A program made the translations under genes and the position numbers. From assembly GCA_029717555.1 (NCBI GenBank), contig JAMDHS010000003.1:186001-250000 (forward strand): 64,000 bases of DNA. Direction: 5' to 3'. Numbering within the stretch: position 1 is the stretch's first letter; each line of letters opens with the position of its first letter. Below the pieces are notes generated by a model. That model worked only from the letters and a program-made list of their open reading frames with translations, did no database searches and was not told where the DNA came from. This stretch comes from Peribolospora baueri (taxonomy: Eukaryota; Basidiomycota; Peribolosporomycetes; Peribolosporales; Peribolosporaceae). Below are positions 1-11,894 of the stretch, one piece after another.

Positions 1-770
1 TCGACGATGACCATGACGGGGCGCGGGATGATCCGTCTGAACAGCTCGTTGATCTCCAGATCCGACGCGCGCAGCTTTGGGCCGGTGTGATACCAGCCGA
101 CTATCTTTTCTCGGGCTGGAGAGGTGAGGCCGGATTTGAGAGAAGACAGGGGCAAAATGGGGACGCCCAAGTTTTAAGCAAAAGGTCTCCTTCATAGTAG
201 CCCGAACCACGGGCACACATCATCACGTCCTCAAAATAGTACGACCGAATCATACGCGCATTCTTCCCCGCCAAACGTCTACTCACCGTTCACCTTCTTA
301 AACATTCCAATCATGCCCTCAATGAAATCATGGTCGAGAAACCAAGTCCTGGGGTCTTTCTCGTCTTCCTCGAAGGGAACGGCAAACGAGTTGGCCACGT
401 TGATAGTTTTGCCGTTGTCCTGGCCTAGCAACACGCCGACAACGCGCTTTCGGGAACCTGAGCGGGCTGCGTGGTCGGCCTGTGAGAGGGAGAGGGAAAG
501 ACGAAGGGTCGCGCAGGCTGGTGAGAAGAATTGGGTGATAGGAGAAGAAGCGCATAGGGGAGCCGTCCGAGGCACAGCACTCACAACAGATAGGAGAACG
601 AGAGGGTGAACTATGACGGTTGTGCTCGAGAGAGCGATCGTCTGCACACAAACGGAGCGCGAAGGAAGCAGAGAGAGCATGAACGAGCGTCACAGAGACG
701 AAGTCTGTCTGCCCGAGACGAAGCGCGGCAGCAGACGACGACCTACCTCCTCTGTTGTTGCGGCAGGCAT
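1..770 (-). CDS. RPN8: 26S proteasome regulatory subunit Rpn8 (PSMD7), 5' part, runs off the window
   Basis: MPN-domain subunit of the 19S lid. Rpn8 pairs with the deubiquitinase Rpn11 and has no catalytic zinc site of its own. Four exons can be read on the minus strand: 770-747, 641-585, 479-287 and 115-1, with GT-AG introns in matching phase. Family hallmarks are [26 protein letters not shown] and [21 protein letters not shown]; the last lies against the window edge. About 129 residues are present and the remainder lies to the left. The start MPAATTEE is close to the family's usual N-terminus, which reaches VHPLV after some 10 residues; here there are about 9 extra. It is head to head with PRE6, another proteasome gene. 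The family call is firm, and the exact exon 1/2 junction is slightly less so. Confidence 0.93.
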
Positions 771-1204
771 GTCTATCAAAGCAGGTCTGCCTCCGTCAGC
801 TGTCAGAAAAAAGGCAATTGAAGGGGCGAAGGGGCGAAGGAGACGAGCGCTGGATGCTGGAGGTCGATGATGAGCGATGGCAATCAAGCACTCTCCAAAG
901 TGATCGATGCCGCGCGGCCTGTCCCTCCATCCATCTCCGCTTATCTCCCGCCTTCCCCGTCCAGACGGCCGCGTATGCTCTCCGATCACACCTCAGAGGT
1001 CGACCACACCTCTCATCACCCGTCTCCCTCCTTCCACCACCACTTTCCCTCCCCTTTCCTAATACCTGCCTTCGGCCGTGCTCCTTCACTCAGCGAGCAA
1101 GCACCGCAACCGAGTTGTAAACCCTTTTGTTTTGGCCGACAGGTTCGTTGCGCGACGATCATTTTGGCAGCAAGAGATCCAGAGAAGAGAAGAATTGATC
1201 AGCC
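771..1204. promoter_or_regulatory. Shared bidirectional promoter of RPN8 and PRE6
   Basis: These 434 bp lie between two divergent proteasome-subunit start codons. CT-rich tracts occur around 1020-1070. No yeast-type PACE box (GGTGGCAAA) is visible on either strand, so any co-regulation would use another factor. Sharing is inferred from geometry only. Confidence 0.6.
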
Positions 1205-2983
1205 ATGTCAAGGTCTTACGATCGCGGTACGTACTTTTTCCGCCTTTGCGCCCCCTCTTTCTTCGTTAAACGTGGAACAACCCGCGAGGGAGAGATTTGA
1301 GCTGATCAACGCCTTGATCTGCTCGTACTTACTCTCCGATCGCCAGCCCTCACGGTCTTCAGCCCTGACGGACACGTGAGTGAATTACGTCTCCCGTCCT
1401 TGTTAGAGGTGGGAGGTGACGAGTACGTCGAAGCATGGATGCGCTGACACACCTTATCCGTATGCGCGTACTTTCTCATTGCACTTATTGCGCGATCTTC
1501 GTCGTAACAGCTGTTCCAGGTACGTTTGCTTCTGAACGGCCTGTCTCGATTGGTCGGGCAGCGCGGCACTTGCGCTTGTGCTGAATGCATTTCTGACGTC
1601 GGTTCATTTTCTCCGTTGCCTTATAGGTTGAATATGCGCTGGAAGCCGTGAGGAGGGGCACTTGCGCTGTGAGTGGCTGTGTCCTGTCGCGCATCTGTTT
1701 TGGCCTCATAACTTACTTTTATTTTTTTTTGGCTTCCCTTTCATTCCCGGTCTTGCTCATGATCAGGTCGGTGTCAAGGGAAAAGACGTCGTGGTGCTGG
1801 GTGTAGAGAAGAAGAGCGCCCTGCAGCTGCAGGACCCTAGGACGGTGCGCAAAACGGCCATGCTCGACGACCACGTCTGCTTGGCTTTCGCTGGTCAGTA
1901 CATGGACGCGGTCAGCTCGCCCAAGATGCGACTGGGCTTCTGTTCCGCTGGTATCCCTCTCTTACCTTTTGCTCCCTTCGACTTGCTTGTTCTGTTTGCC
2001 CGCGCCCCCTGCGCAGGCTTGACGGCCGACGCGCGCGTGTTGATCGACAAGGCGCGGATCGAGTGCCAGAGCCACCGACTGACTGTCGAGGATCCCGTGA
2101 CTGTGGACTACATCACTCGACACATCGCCGGTATCAAGCAGGTCCGTTCTCATCCCCGTCCTCTGTGTGTCCTCCTGAACAGCCCATCGGCGGGAAGTGC
2201 CCCGCTTACCCTTGTTCTGCTCCTTCTCTAACGTGCCGCGATCCTAATGGCAGCGCTACACCCAGAGTGGAGGTGTCCGCCCTTTCGGCATCTCGACGAT
2301 CATCATCGGCTTCGACGCCAATGAGAACATCCCCAGACTGTACCAGACCGAGCCGGGCGGCATATACTCTGCATGGAAGGTGCGTAGATTCATCATCCTT
2401 CCGTTCTTCCTCGGCACGGGTCGGAGCCCAGTGGCGGATCCTAGGTCTTTGGTTGGCAGGTGGGTCGCTGATGTGCGATTGAGATGCCTCCTCTCACTTG
2501 TCCGCCCTTCTCAGGCATGCGCCATCGGCCGCTCGTCCAGGACGGTGCGCGAGTTCTTGGAAAAGAACTACAAGGAGGACGCGGACAGGGACGAGACCAT
2601 CAAACTGACCGTTAAGAGTCTCCTCGAGGTCGTGCAGACGGGCGCCAAGAACATGGAGCTGTGCGAGATGAGCGGCCATGGCGTCGTAAGGGTGAGTTTA
2701 GGCATCCGCGGGGCCACCCACATCCCCGGTCACCTTTCTGAGCTCTTTAGTTCAATTCGTGGCGCTACGACGTGTATCTCTGCTCTTGCTTACGCGTGTT
2801 CGCCGGTTTCACTTTCGGCCTTGCGTCGAGCAGAACCTGGAACTCTCCGAGATCGAGGCGATCGTCGCGGAGATCGAGAAGGAGAGGGAGGCGGAAGCGG
2901 AGAGAAGGCGGACCCGCCTCGCCGCCACGGCACAGGCCTCCGCTTCCATGGTGGCCACAGAGCGGGAGCCTCCGAGCTCATGA
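1205..2983 (+). CDS. PRE6: 20S proteasome subunit alpha-4 (Pre6 / PSMA7)
   Basis: Structural alpha subunit of the 20S core ring. Nine exons: 1205-1226, 1347-1375, 1511-1519, 1627-1668, 1767-1893, 2017-2141, 2254-2379, 2515-2691, 2834-2983. They sum to 807 nt, giving 268 residues, slightly longer than the usual 250 or so. The N-terminus [21 protein letters not shown] is the alpha-subunit signature that builds the gate. It is followed by [61 protein letters not shown] and YLVQ-type region [14 protein letters not shown], which point to alpha-4. The C-terminus is a charged [14 protein letters not shown] tail, as in PSMA7. Exon 3 is only 9 nt (Leu-Phe-Gln) and is required to complete the LFQVEYA motif. 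It is divergent from RPN8. Confidence 0.97.
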
Positions 2984-3191
2984 ACGAGGCGTCGTGCGGG
3001 CGGGTGTGAATGGAGTGAGATTTCGATGTACGCTGAAACACGATGATCGAGCGTAGATGCATTTGAAGGGACAGGACGACTTGTGATGCTCGTCGAACGC
3101 CACGTCACGTCAGGACAGATAAAAAAAAATTAAAGTACACGAAAGACGACGAGAGAGGAAACGGAGCCGCCAGCGGGCCGGATGGCTTAGC
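2984..3191. other. Short convergent intergenic spacer
   Basis: Gap between the PRE6 and Mis6 stop codons. It holds an A-rich run near 3120-3134 in the expected place for a PRE6 3' end, and nothing else recognisable. Confidence 0.5.
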
Positions 3192-6100
3192 TCAGGTGGA
3201 TGACCGTCGGCCTCTGGATTTGGCCAGGCTGCTCATGGTGGCGGCGAGGAAAGCGTCGAGGCCTTCGGCGCCGCGCGCTGCGAGATAGTCCAAGAGGGCG
3301 GAGCGGAACGCCGGGTAGGGAATGGAAGGTCCGCCGGCCTGAAAGCGAAGGAGGGGTTAGAGACGAAGAGAGACTCATCGGGTCAGGTCAGGTCAGGTCG
3401 ATCTCATCATGGATGGCCAAGCGAAGGGAAGGAGACGTGGGCGGCGAGCGGGACCGACTGGGATGGGCGCAGCGGCGTCGTCGTCGTCACTCACGTCTCT
3501 GACTTCTTTCAAAGTCGCCGCCGTCACTCCGGGAGCGACGCGAGGGGGCTTGGCACCGGCCTCGACGCACTGGTGCTGGAGATGAGATGAAGAGAAGAGC
3601 GTTCATGGGATGTCAGACAGTAGAAAGAAGAAAAAAAAAAAAAAAGGAAGGACGCCGCTGGCAGAAGCCCAACCTGGCCGCTCTTCCATGCGACGAGGCG
3701 ACGAAGTGGAGGTAGGACAGAGGAGAGCAAAGGCAAATCCCGTGACCGCTCAACTGACCTCCAAAGACTTGGTGGCGAGGGCGGCGAAAGCGGCGCCGTG
3801 GGTGACGGAGCCGAAGTGTCCCCAGCTGTCGCCCCTCCCCTCCGCTTGCTGGCGAAGCTTTACGAGCACCCGGCTATAATTGCGTGCGTCGCCCGCCGGC
3901 GGAGGGTGCCGGTGAGGTCAGTACGTTGGGCCGAGGGAGGAGCACGAGCGACGAAATGAAGGATGTTGTCGAGAACTCACGGCGGCACTCCAATCTCTGC
4001 AGCGCCGGCCTCAAGGGAAGCGAGCGCCTTGCCTCTCCAGAGCAGGTCGCACATGGCGATGACGTAAGCATTGAGCAGATCCTTGTTCTTGCGCGAGAAG
4101 AGCTCGGCTCGAACGTCGGCCAAGGATCGCTCCTTCGACGGCGCAGTCACCTCGTTCGCTTCGAACGCGGTTCGGAGGCTTTCCAGGTCGGACGGGAGGG
4201 GAAGAAGGGCAAAGAGAGCGAGAGGGAACGGGGAGAGCGCGCACGGGCCCGTCAGCGCCTCTCTGCTCGGCGCGGCGATCTTCACCTGAAATCCTCTCTC
4301 ACCTGAGCAATGCACCGCTCATTCTGGAAATGGGCATGACCGAAGGCTGCAAGACGCTGACCAGAACGGCTGTCGCGGAGGGGACGAGGGTGCGATGAAG
4401 ACCAGGAAGGGGCGCGACGGCTTCGTAGAACGCGAGGGCGGCGTGATGAAGAAGGATGCTCGTGTGATTGTCCTTGAGGGAAGGAGGAGGAGACGGTAAG
4501 GGGTCATTCGCTTCTCCCCCAAGCCGGGCATCTCATTGTTCAGCGGAAATAGGCAGGTCCGACACTCACGTTCAGCATGGACTCGGCCATTCTGTCCACG
4601 TGCCGAACGACGCTGTCCAAGCAGCGAACATAATCGACGTCCGCGGGCCACGACGAGAACGTGATGGGACTGCTAAAGGACTCGACACGACGATCAGCCC
4701 GACACTGCACCGACTTGAAACAAACGCGCGAAGAAATAAAAACGCGCGAAGAAACAAACGCGCGAAAGAAAAAGAAAAATGAGCTGCCGAAACACTCACG
4801 TCGGCTTGCCCTGCTCCTTGGCAGAGAGGATCTTGACCCAATTCGCCGTCGTCCAATTCCTGAGCATTCGAGTGAGCGACCACAGCAGGTCAGCCTTCCA
4901 TTCTGGCGAAGCAGTTTGAGCGAGCTTTTGAAGCGGTCCGAGGATCCTGTCCAAGAAAACTGCAATGAATGAAGGAATAAAGGTGGGGAAGGGGGATGAA
5001 TTGGGAGAAAAAGCAAGTCAATCCAAAACTGGAAGGTGTATCGTAATTGACGGCAGCAGTGGGCGATGATTAGCCACCTTTGTCCCCCGTAGGTCTGTGC
5101 AATGCCAACAAGTCAAAGATGCGCTCATGGTGTGACCGTCCGTCCCAGGTTCGGAAAAGGTCCGCCAAGAACCACTCCAAATCGGGGAGGGTCTCCTGGC
5201 AAAGTCGAAAAGGTATGGTGGTCATTACGATGGACGGACGGGCCTTCGACTGCTACACGACCGACCGACGTCCGAGGCGGCTCACCCTGCTGGAGCGACA
5301 AAAGGCGATGACGCGTCCGAGGAACTCGTCCACGCGGGCATGAGTCAAACGGGACGACGAGCGGGCATTTTCGAACTCGTCCATGAGCACGGAGAGAATC
5401 CAATTCCCAATGCGGGCCAGGTGGGATTCTAGTCAAAGGGAAGATAGGCGGCGGGAGCGTCGGCTCAGAAGTGGCAGACTTGGGGACGCGTTCGCGAGGG
5501 GACGGCGGACATACCTTGTGGGTCGGTGAGGATGAGATGTCGCACGAAGCGGTCGTCGAGGACGGACGCCAACTGAGACGGCAACTCCAATTTGTCCATC
5601 CTCCGTGCCAGGTTCTGCAACCCCGTCATTTCCGTCACCAATGTGGACGACTGGCAAAAACAACGGAAAAGAAGGCCGACGACATTGAACTTTTGGATGA
5701 GCGGTTTTAAAAGCGACCGGACCGGACCGACCATAGAGCCGTCGCGTTGGGGCTCACCTCGCTAGCGTTCAGAGTGTAAGGCCGAGGAATGGCGACATGC
5801 ATCCTCTTGCTGCGTTTCGCCTACGATGCGAGGCGTCAGACGAGCATGTTCCCAACATCTGCGAACTCATTCGCGGCGAAACATAACTCACGGCCCTGCC
5901 TCCTGGATTCTCCTCTTCGTCGCCACCTCGTCGGCCCTCCGGGTTCTGGATCTCCCTCGCCTTTTCGAGCCATTCGCGATCCGGGTACTGTAGGAAAGCG
6001 GGACGAGTCAAGCGATCAGGATTTGGTCACGTAAGAGAGGAAAAGAAGCAAATAAGACGGAGGGGAAAGGTGCGCACCTTGAAGGCAGCGAGCCTCCTCT

Positions 6101-7475
6101 CCAGCCCGACACCAGTGACCGCCTTGCCGCCGCCGCCACCTCTGGCGACGACCTCTGGAAGGACCAAAGAGGGGTAAAAGTCGCTATAGACGCCGAGAAG
6201 GCCGGAGATGGAAGGGTCGTCGCCAAGTTTTGCGCGCATGGCAATCCTGGGAGAGGGCGGGACGAGCGAGGGACGACAAGTGAGACAAGACGACACCGGA
6301 CAGGCGGACGGTGAGCAAGGGGAGAAGGTAACAAGAACGCGGCTGAGGAGAGGATACATGATCTCACAATCGGGAGATGCGGAAATGCTTGACGTGATGA
6401 CGGCGGGTGAGACGGGCGAGGAGATGGCACAGATGGGGCCTGTGTGCGACGTCGGTGAGATCGGAATGGGGATCGGAACGGTGGTGTCCATCCTTGACGA
6501 GCGTCAACGGCGAGAGTGCGGGACCGAGTGATGGAGATCAAACGTACGCACCGCAAAGTCTGGTATTCGATGTGATGGAACAGAACACCGTAGAGACGCT
6601 CCAGTGCGCGTCTCGCCCGCGCCGTAAGCATGGGGGGGTTTGGGGCGAGGAGGAGGACGAGAAAGCGAAGCGCTGTGGCCTGGGCGGCGCAGACGATGGG
6701 GACCAGTCGGCTCCTTGCAAGCGTCAGCGGCCGCCAACTCGTTTCACGGCGGGCGAGAAAAATACGAGGTAAAGGGCGAGAGAGGGACAGAAAGAGCTCA
6801 CCTGAACCTTCACATCCGCCCTTTCCCTCCTCTTCCCCTTGCCTTTCTCGTCTGGAGAAGAACCCAAGCCGCCGAGGACGGCGAGAACGACGTCTTCGTC
6901 CATCATCGTCCGCGGCAGGATGAGCTTGATGGCGCGGCTGGAGAGACCATCGTCTGAGCAAGGGAAGGAAAGCGGAACGAAGCATGGAGGGGTACGATCA
7001 GCGATGAACTTGGTCGCCGCACGTATGCGCCGAGGACAGCACGGGCGGGCGCCATCCACCGACGCCGTCATCTTTACTCACCCATCCTTCCGCCCATCGC
7101 AACGCTCACGACCCTCGCAACCTGCTGCGAGTTGAATCCATGCTCATCCACAAGGTCGGACAAGTCGGAAAGGGTGTCTTGGACCTTGGACCGGTCGGGC
7201 TTGGTGGAGGAGGAGTAGACTTGGAGGAGGAGGAGGGGAGGGGGTACATATGAGCACTTTTAAACAGGCCAAGTTTAAAAAAGGCGCGGTCGAGCAAGAT
7301 CTCAAAAGAGCCCCGGGGAGGCCGGACCATCGTCGTGGAGCGCTACATCCAACTCGACCTCCCGCAACCCCACTCCCCATCCTTACGAAACCAAGCAAGC
7401 GCCCACCTCACCTGTCTCGAGCCAATCGATCGCCTCGTCGATGCGATCGTCCGGCGTGGGCGACGACGAGGACAT
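3192..7475 (-). CDS. mis6: Mis6 / CENP-I (Ctf3) family inner-kinetochore protein
   Basis: Inner-kinetochore (CCAN) subunit that helps load or maintain the centromeric CENP-A nucleosome. It is read on the minus strand across many exons separated by short introns. Ordered segments are: MSSSSPTPDDRIDEAIDWLE at the start (7475), LVDEHGFNSQQVARVV (about 7130), LSSRAIKLILPRTM (about 6920), an ARRALERLYGVLFHHIEYQ helix (about 6580), ISGLLGVYSDFYPSLVLPE (about 6190), YPDREWLEKAREIQNPE (about 5970), a helix-rich middle, and a C-terminus LLDYLAARGAEGLDAFL ending at the TGA at 3194-3192. The 'YGVLFH..E' and 'SGLLGVYSDFYP' blocks followed by a PDxEW motif are what I recognise from CENP-I/Mis6. The internal exon borders are not fully resolved, so the span is firmer than the splicing. 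One intron carries an A16-17 run near 3631. Confidence 0.78.
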
Positions 7476-8258
7476 GTGCGGTCGTCGTCCTCTCAGGCTC
7501 AGACAGGAGGGAAAAGCGAGCCGAGCCGCAGGACGTGTGGGCTGGGTGGTGGGTGGTGTGTGATGTCGGATGTGGGTGTCGTCTGTGTCGGGTGGGTTTC
7601 AAGAGGACAATGTGGTGTCTGCCGATCGGAGTGGTGATCGGGGCAGACGCGTCAAACACGCGTTCGTGTCCCGCGTAGAACAACGCATAATAGTAATAAA
7701 AGTCATGTTCGCTTTGCGACCGCGTACAACGCCAAATCGTCTTTTGCAATCCAAGGCGACCACACCCGGTCGGTCCTACCCCATCCGCACAACTGACGAC
7801 CGACCGACCGCACAGCGAGGACTCACTCACTTCGATAGACAAGCTCGACGGCAAATCGGTCTACTTACTCTAGCTCTACTACACGCGGCGTCGGATCGAA
7901 CTCAACTTGGTGACCGCGGCCCAAGGTGAAGGAAGGATGGCGGTCGGGAGGGGCAGTAAAGGGGGGGAATGCGATACGTAGGGGACGTATGTATGTAATG
8001 TATGCGGAGGGGGAATAACGTTCGCGGCCCGACGTATTGTACGTATGCATGGATGTGTGTTTGCGTGTGGCCGATGCGGGCCGTCGTTCGCTCGTACAAG
8101 TGCGTGGAGGTAGGTGCGCAAGACAAGGACAGGAAGAGGACAAGAAATCAACGAAAGGGGGTGGGAGAAGGAAAAATGAGGAATGGACGCATCCTCGCTG
8201 CCCTCATTTGGGCTTTTTTTGAATAGCCAAACCGTTTGCAGCACGCAAGCCGCGGGTT
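7476..8258. other. Intergenic region upstream of the Mis6 gene
   Basis: About 780 bp between the Mis6 start and the stop of the deubiquitinase, both on the minus strand. It must contain the Mis6 promoter and the deubiquitinase 3' UTR. TG- and TACG-rich tracts lie around 7980-8060. I see no convincing gene or RNA in it. Confidence 0.5.
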
Positions 8259-11007
8259 CTACGCCCTCGCGTCATTCACCGCCTCCGCCGGTGGCGTGTC
8301 GCGCGCATAGAACAGCAGGTAGGCGAGACCGTCATGCGCGGGGCCAGAAGGGCTCGGGTCGGCGACGTCGACCTGCACGCTGGCCTCAGGAACGGGATAG
8401 ATGGCGGTGTCGTCGATGTGGATCCAGTCCTCCCTGTTCTGCCGCAGCACGTCGACAGTGTAGTGGCCTCCGCTGGCGTACTTGCCGTGGTGATAGACGA
8501 CTGAAGGCCGTTAGCGAGTTGACAGGCGGGGAAGAACAGGATCAGCGAGGATGAAACGGCGAGCGGCGAGATTGCGGACTGCGCGAGCTAGAGGACGCTC
8601 ACCTCCAAAGAGCCTGTATCGGGCCTTTTGCTCTCCGCGCCGAGCTGGAGAGATGACGTCTGGAACAGGGGAGGAAAGGGCGCGACAACCAGACGGCCAG
8701 GTCAGCTTGCTCGCATACCTTGACATCAAGCGCATATACGCTCGACCGAAGCGGAACGCAGCGCACCAGGTTTGATCTCCAGCGTGGTCCCGTACCCGAT
8801 CACCTTCTGATTTTTGCCGACGCCTCCCACGTTATCGAAGATGAAGCGCTTCAGATGGAGGATGAGGATGGGCGGCAGCGTCTCAACGAAAACCTGCTTG
8901 GTCGCGTCGACGGGCACGCCGTACGCGGGCGAGTAGACGTCGTGGATCGTCTCGGGAACGGTGAGGTTGGCGAGCGCGTCTTCGATCGTGCGCACGTGCT
9001 CCGGCTGGATGTCGAGCTGGAGCGGCTGGTACGGCTCTAGCGTCACGCTGTCCTTCTGGCCGGGACACTTGAGCACGGAACGAAGGCGGCCGCCGAAGAT
9101 GCGCGTTATAGGAGACTCGGAGGTTTCGGTCTGACGTGCGTGGCGGTGGTCGTCAGTCAGTCATGAAAAGCGAAATATGCGCGGTCCAGAGCGCGAGACT
9201 CGACCCACCGTTCGCGTATAGCTCGTCTTGTTCTTCGGCCCCACCTCCATCCACCCATCACTGGGCGACCTCGGTCGCTCGATCTGCCTCGCGTCGTCGT
9301 CGTCGTCGCTCGCTGGCACGTCATTGGCGGAGCCGACGGCGTCCTTTTTGAGCGGGCCATAGCGAGAAGCGGAACGCCGCAAGGCGGACAGAAGCTCCTC
9401 GTGGAGAGTGTCGAGGAAGAAGCCGAGAAACTCCTCGGCGTCCTCTTGGTGACCTCTCTGGGAAGGCAAGAAGCGGGCGGGCCATACGTGAGCGCCACAG
9501 GCGGCGAACGGGGGTACGAACGACGACGACCGGGTGGGGACGTACTCTCATGGTATCGAACCGCTTGGTGAGCTTCATGGCGTCGTACACAAACTCCGGC
9601 ACGAAGGCCTCGGAATACTGCTGCTCTCGCAACGGGTCCACCGCAGTTCCCGGCGGCGACGGCTCCACCGGGGTGAATTCGCGAAGAAAGTGAATGCTTT
9701 ACGAAGGGAGAGGACGAAGGGGGAAGGAGATGAGAGAGGGGAACGAAAAGAAAAGGGCCGCAGGTCATGTGTCCCTCGTGGCACTCACACAGCGTCCATA
9801 AGCGGCGTCCTGCTGGCAAAGTCGTGAGGAACCTCGTCGGCGATCCTGATGAAGAGGTTATAGAACGGGGCACAGTAGACGAGGGATTGGAGGATCTGCG
9901 CAAGAAAGAGGGGAAGAGGGATGAGGGGACGAGCTGAAAAGACAACTCAGGTCGAGGAGGGAGACGCACGGCGTTGGCGAAACAGAGATTGCCCTGGTTT
10001 ATAAGGCCGCGGGGGTGGATGAGGGGGGCCTCAAAGACGGTGTGCACGTCCTGGACGGCACCCTGGAGACCGTGTGCTCTTGGCTTGGAGGGAGCAGCGA
10101 CATGGCCGTTGGTCGGCGGGGCCCCTTTGGAGGAAGGGACGGCAGGGCTGGTCGGCGCCGTCGAGGAAGAGGAAGCAGAAGGCGGCGCGGCGGCGCTGGC
10201 GTCGCTCTCGGACCGCGCGAGCGCGCTGGCAGGGGTGGAGGCGGCAGACGGAGCGGCGGCCGACTCGGGCTTTTTCAGAAGGTCGGCCCACGACCTGGGT
10301 TTGGCTTTGGGAGCAGGGGGTGGCGTCGGGGAAGGAAGGGAAGACACGGGCGAGGCGGGAGCGGTGAGGAGGGGCAGGACGGCGTCGGAGGATGGCGTCG
10401 GGGACGAGGGGACGGTGGAGGGAGCGGGCGTGGCGAGGGAAGAGGAAGCAAGGGAGCGTCTGGGTGATGTGGGCGCGATGGAAGGAGGCGGGGACGGGGC
10501 GTCGAAAGATAATCGAGAGGAGGGCGAGGCAGAGGGTGGTTGTTGGAGATGTGGTCGGTGTTCGCCGAGGCGGTCTATCGGCGCTTTCAAGCAGCTCGAG
10601 ATGGTGACGGGCGGCGCGGCGGCGGGGTCGGGGTGAGGGCGGGTGGCGAAGGCGAGGGCGTAGCCGTAGGGGACGAGCACGGTGGCATAGGGAGGCACAT
10701 CGGAGCGACGTCGGCTCGACGGGGGGGGTCTTGTGCGATGGGAAGGCGGCGGAGAGGGAGACTTGGCGAGCTGGCGAGGCGACCTGTGGCCGAAGGAGCG
10801 GACGGAGACGGCGGGGATGGTGGTGGTGGTGGTGGCGGTGGAAGCGGGCGATGGGAGCGAATTGAGGGTGACCATGGAGGTCGAGGGCAAGGAGGCGGCG
10901 TCCGTGGCGTCCGTGGAGGGGGAGCAAGAGACGAAGTGGACAGAGGAGCGACGACGATGGGCGGCCGGGTCCTGGGCGGCGCTTGGCGGTGGTCGTGTGC
11001 GGTCCAT
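8259..11007 (-). CDS. UBP3: Ubiquitin carboxyl-terminal hydrolase, Ubp3/USP10 type
   Basis: Cysteine protease that removes ubiquitin from proteins. The first exon (11007-9970, 346 codons) encodes a long Ser/Pro/Ala-rich disordered N-terminus and ends in the catalytic Cys box NQGNLCFANA (Cys342). The next exons give ILQSLVYCAPFYNLF (from 9895), RGHQEDAEEFLGFFLDTLHEEL, a ubiquitin-binding region with LKCPGQKDSVTLEPYQPLQLDI, LPPILILHLKRFIFD, and the His box YASGGHYTVDV followed by WIHIDDTAI. All catalytic elements therefore look intact. The stop is at 8261-8259. Placement in the Ubp3/USP10 group rests on the long disordered N-terminus and on the spacing of the catalytic core; assignment to the USP family itself is firm. 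Yeast Ubp3 acts with Bre5 in secretory transport and ribophagy. Internal exon borders were only partly checked. Confidence 0.88.
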
Positions 11008-11894
11008 GGTACAAACAGGAGGAGGTGTGTTGAGTTTTGCTTGGTTGGCGCTTGGGTCGCCCGTCCCGACAATTCAGGTAACGTCTCTTCTCGTCACGGT
11101 ACGTTTCTTCTCGTCACGTCTCTTGTCTTGTCTTGTCTTGTCCGTCTTGTCTGGTCTTGTCTTGTCTTCTTTCTCGTCTCTTGTCTTCTCGTCTTGACTT
11201 GTTTGTCTCGTCCTGGCAGAGCGGCGAAGAGGATGGGTATTGAAGGAGGGGCGGTGGACTTGGTGGTGGACTTGGTGGTGGAAGTAGAAGTCGATGGTGG
11301 AAGATGGAAAAGATGAATCCGACTCGAGGCGATCGGACGAGCGAGAAGACTCACAGCCAACCAACCCGCCAGCCAGCCAGCCGTCCCGTGTTCTGGGCCG
11401 ACGCAGTTCCCACGCACCGACGCCGGCCTCGCTTGCTCGCTCGCGCTGGCTGCATTCACTCTTCGTCGTCGCCATCGCCATCGCCATCACCATCATCACC
11501 ACCATCATCCCCTTGTCCAGGTCAGCTCACCACCACGCAGCCCACACAGCCCACCACAGCTCCACTCCAGCCCTCCCTTCCAAGGCGCCCCCCCTCCGCG
11601 TCGCCCCGCCATGCCCGGCCAACGGTAGTAGCAGTGCGTGCGTGCTACATTCTCCAGTCGCCTCGAATTCCGGCCATCGTCGCGACCTGGCTTCGCTGCA
11701 AGAGCTCGACCACCTCTCCTCCAACGCCACTCCACGCCGCCAGTGGGGGGTCAGGAGGGCAAAGGAAGGAAGGAAGGAAACAAGACGGAGACGAAACGAA
11801 ACGAAACGAAGACGAAAACGAAATCGAAAACGAAGACGGACAAGAGGAAGGACGATCGCGATCACCACCTCACCCTTCGCCGCCCTCGCCCGCC
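11008..11894. promoter_or_regulatory. Divergent promoter / long 5' leader between UBP3-like and R3H-SUZ genes
   Basis: This is an 887-bp interval between two start codons. It includes CTTGT-type pentanucleotide repeats (about 11091-11215), AC-rich and CT-rich tracts, and GAAAC repeats near 11794-11830. An open frame continues upstream of the R3H start as far as 11304 with an earlier ATG, so part of this may be 5' UTR or an alternative N-terminus. Confidence 0.45.
11091..11215. repeat. Degenerate CTTGT/TCTCG pentanucleotide tract
   Basis: Interrupted tandem copies of CTTGT and TCTTG are visible, plus two copies of a block reading TTTCTTCTCGTCACG-like sequence at its left end. It is a microsatellite in the promoter region. 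Confidence 0.8.

Noticed and set aside
3181-3200. A-box-like TTAGCTCAGGTGG, suggesting a tRNA
   Set aside because: No B box or acceptor-stem pairing lies at the right distance, and it coincides with the Mis6 stop region.
6008-6985. 325-codon minus-strand frame within the Mis6 gene
   Set aside because: It runs through introns in a frame different from the conserved Mis6 segments and is Arg/Ser/Pro-rich.
9974-10636. Long plus-strand frames opposite the UBP3-like first exon
   Set aside because: Gly/Arg/Glu-rich shadow of the Ser/Pro/Ala-rich N-terminus on the other strand.
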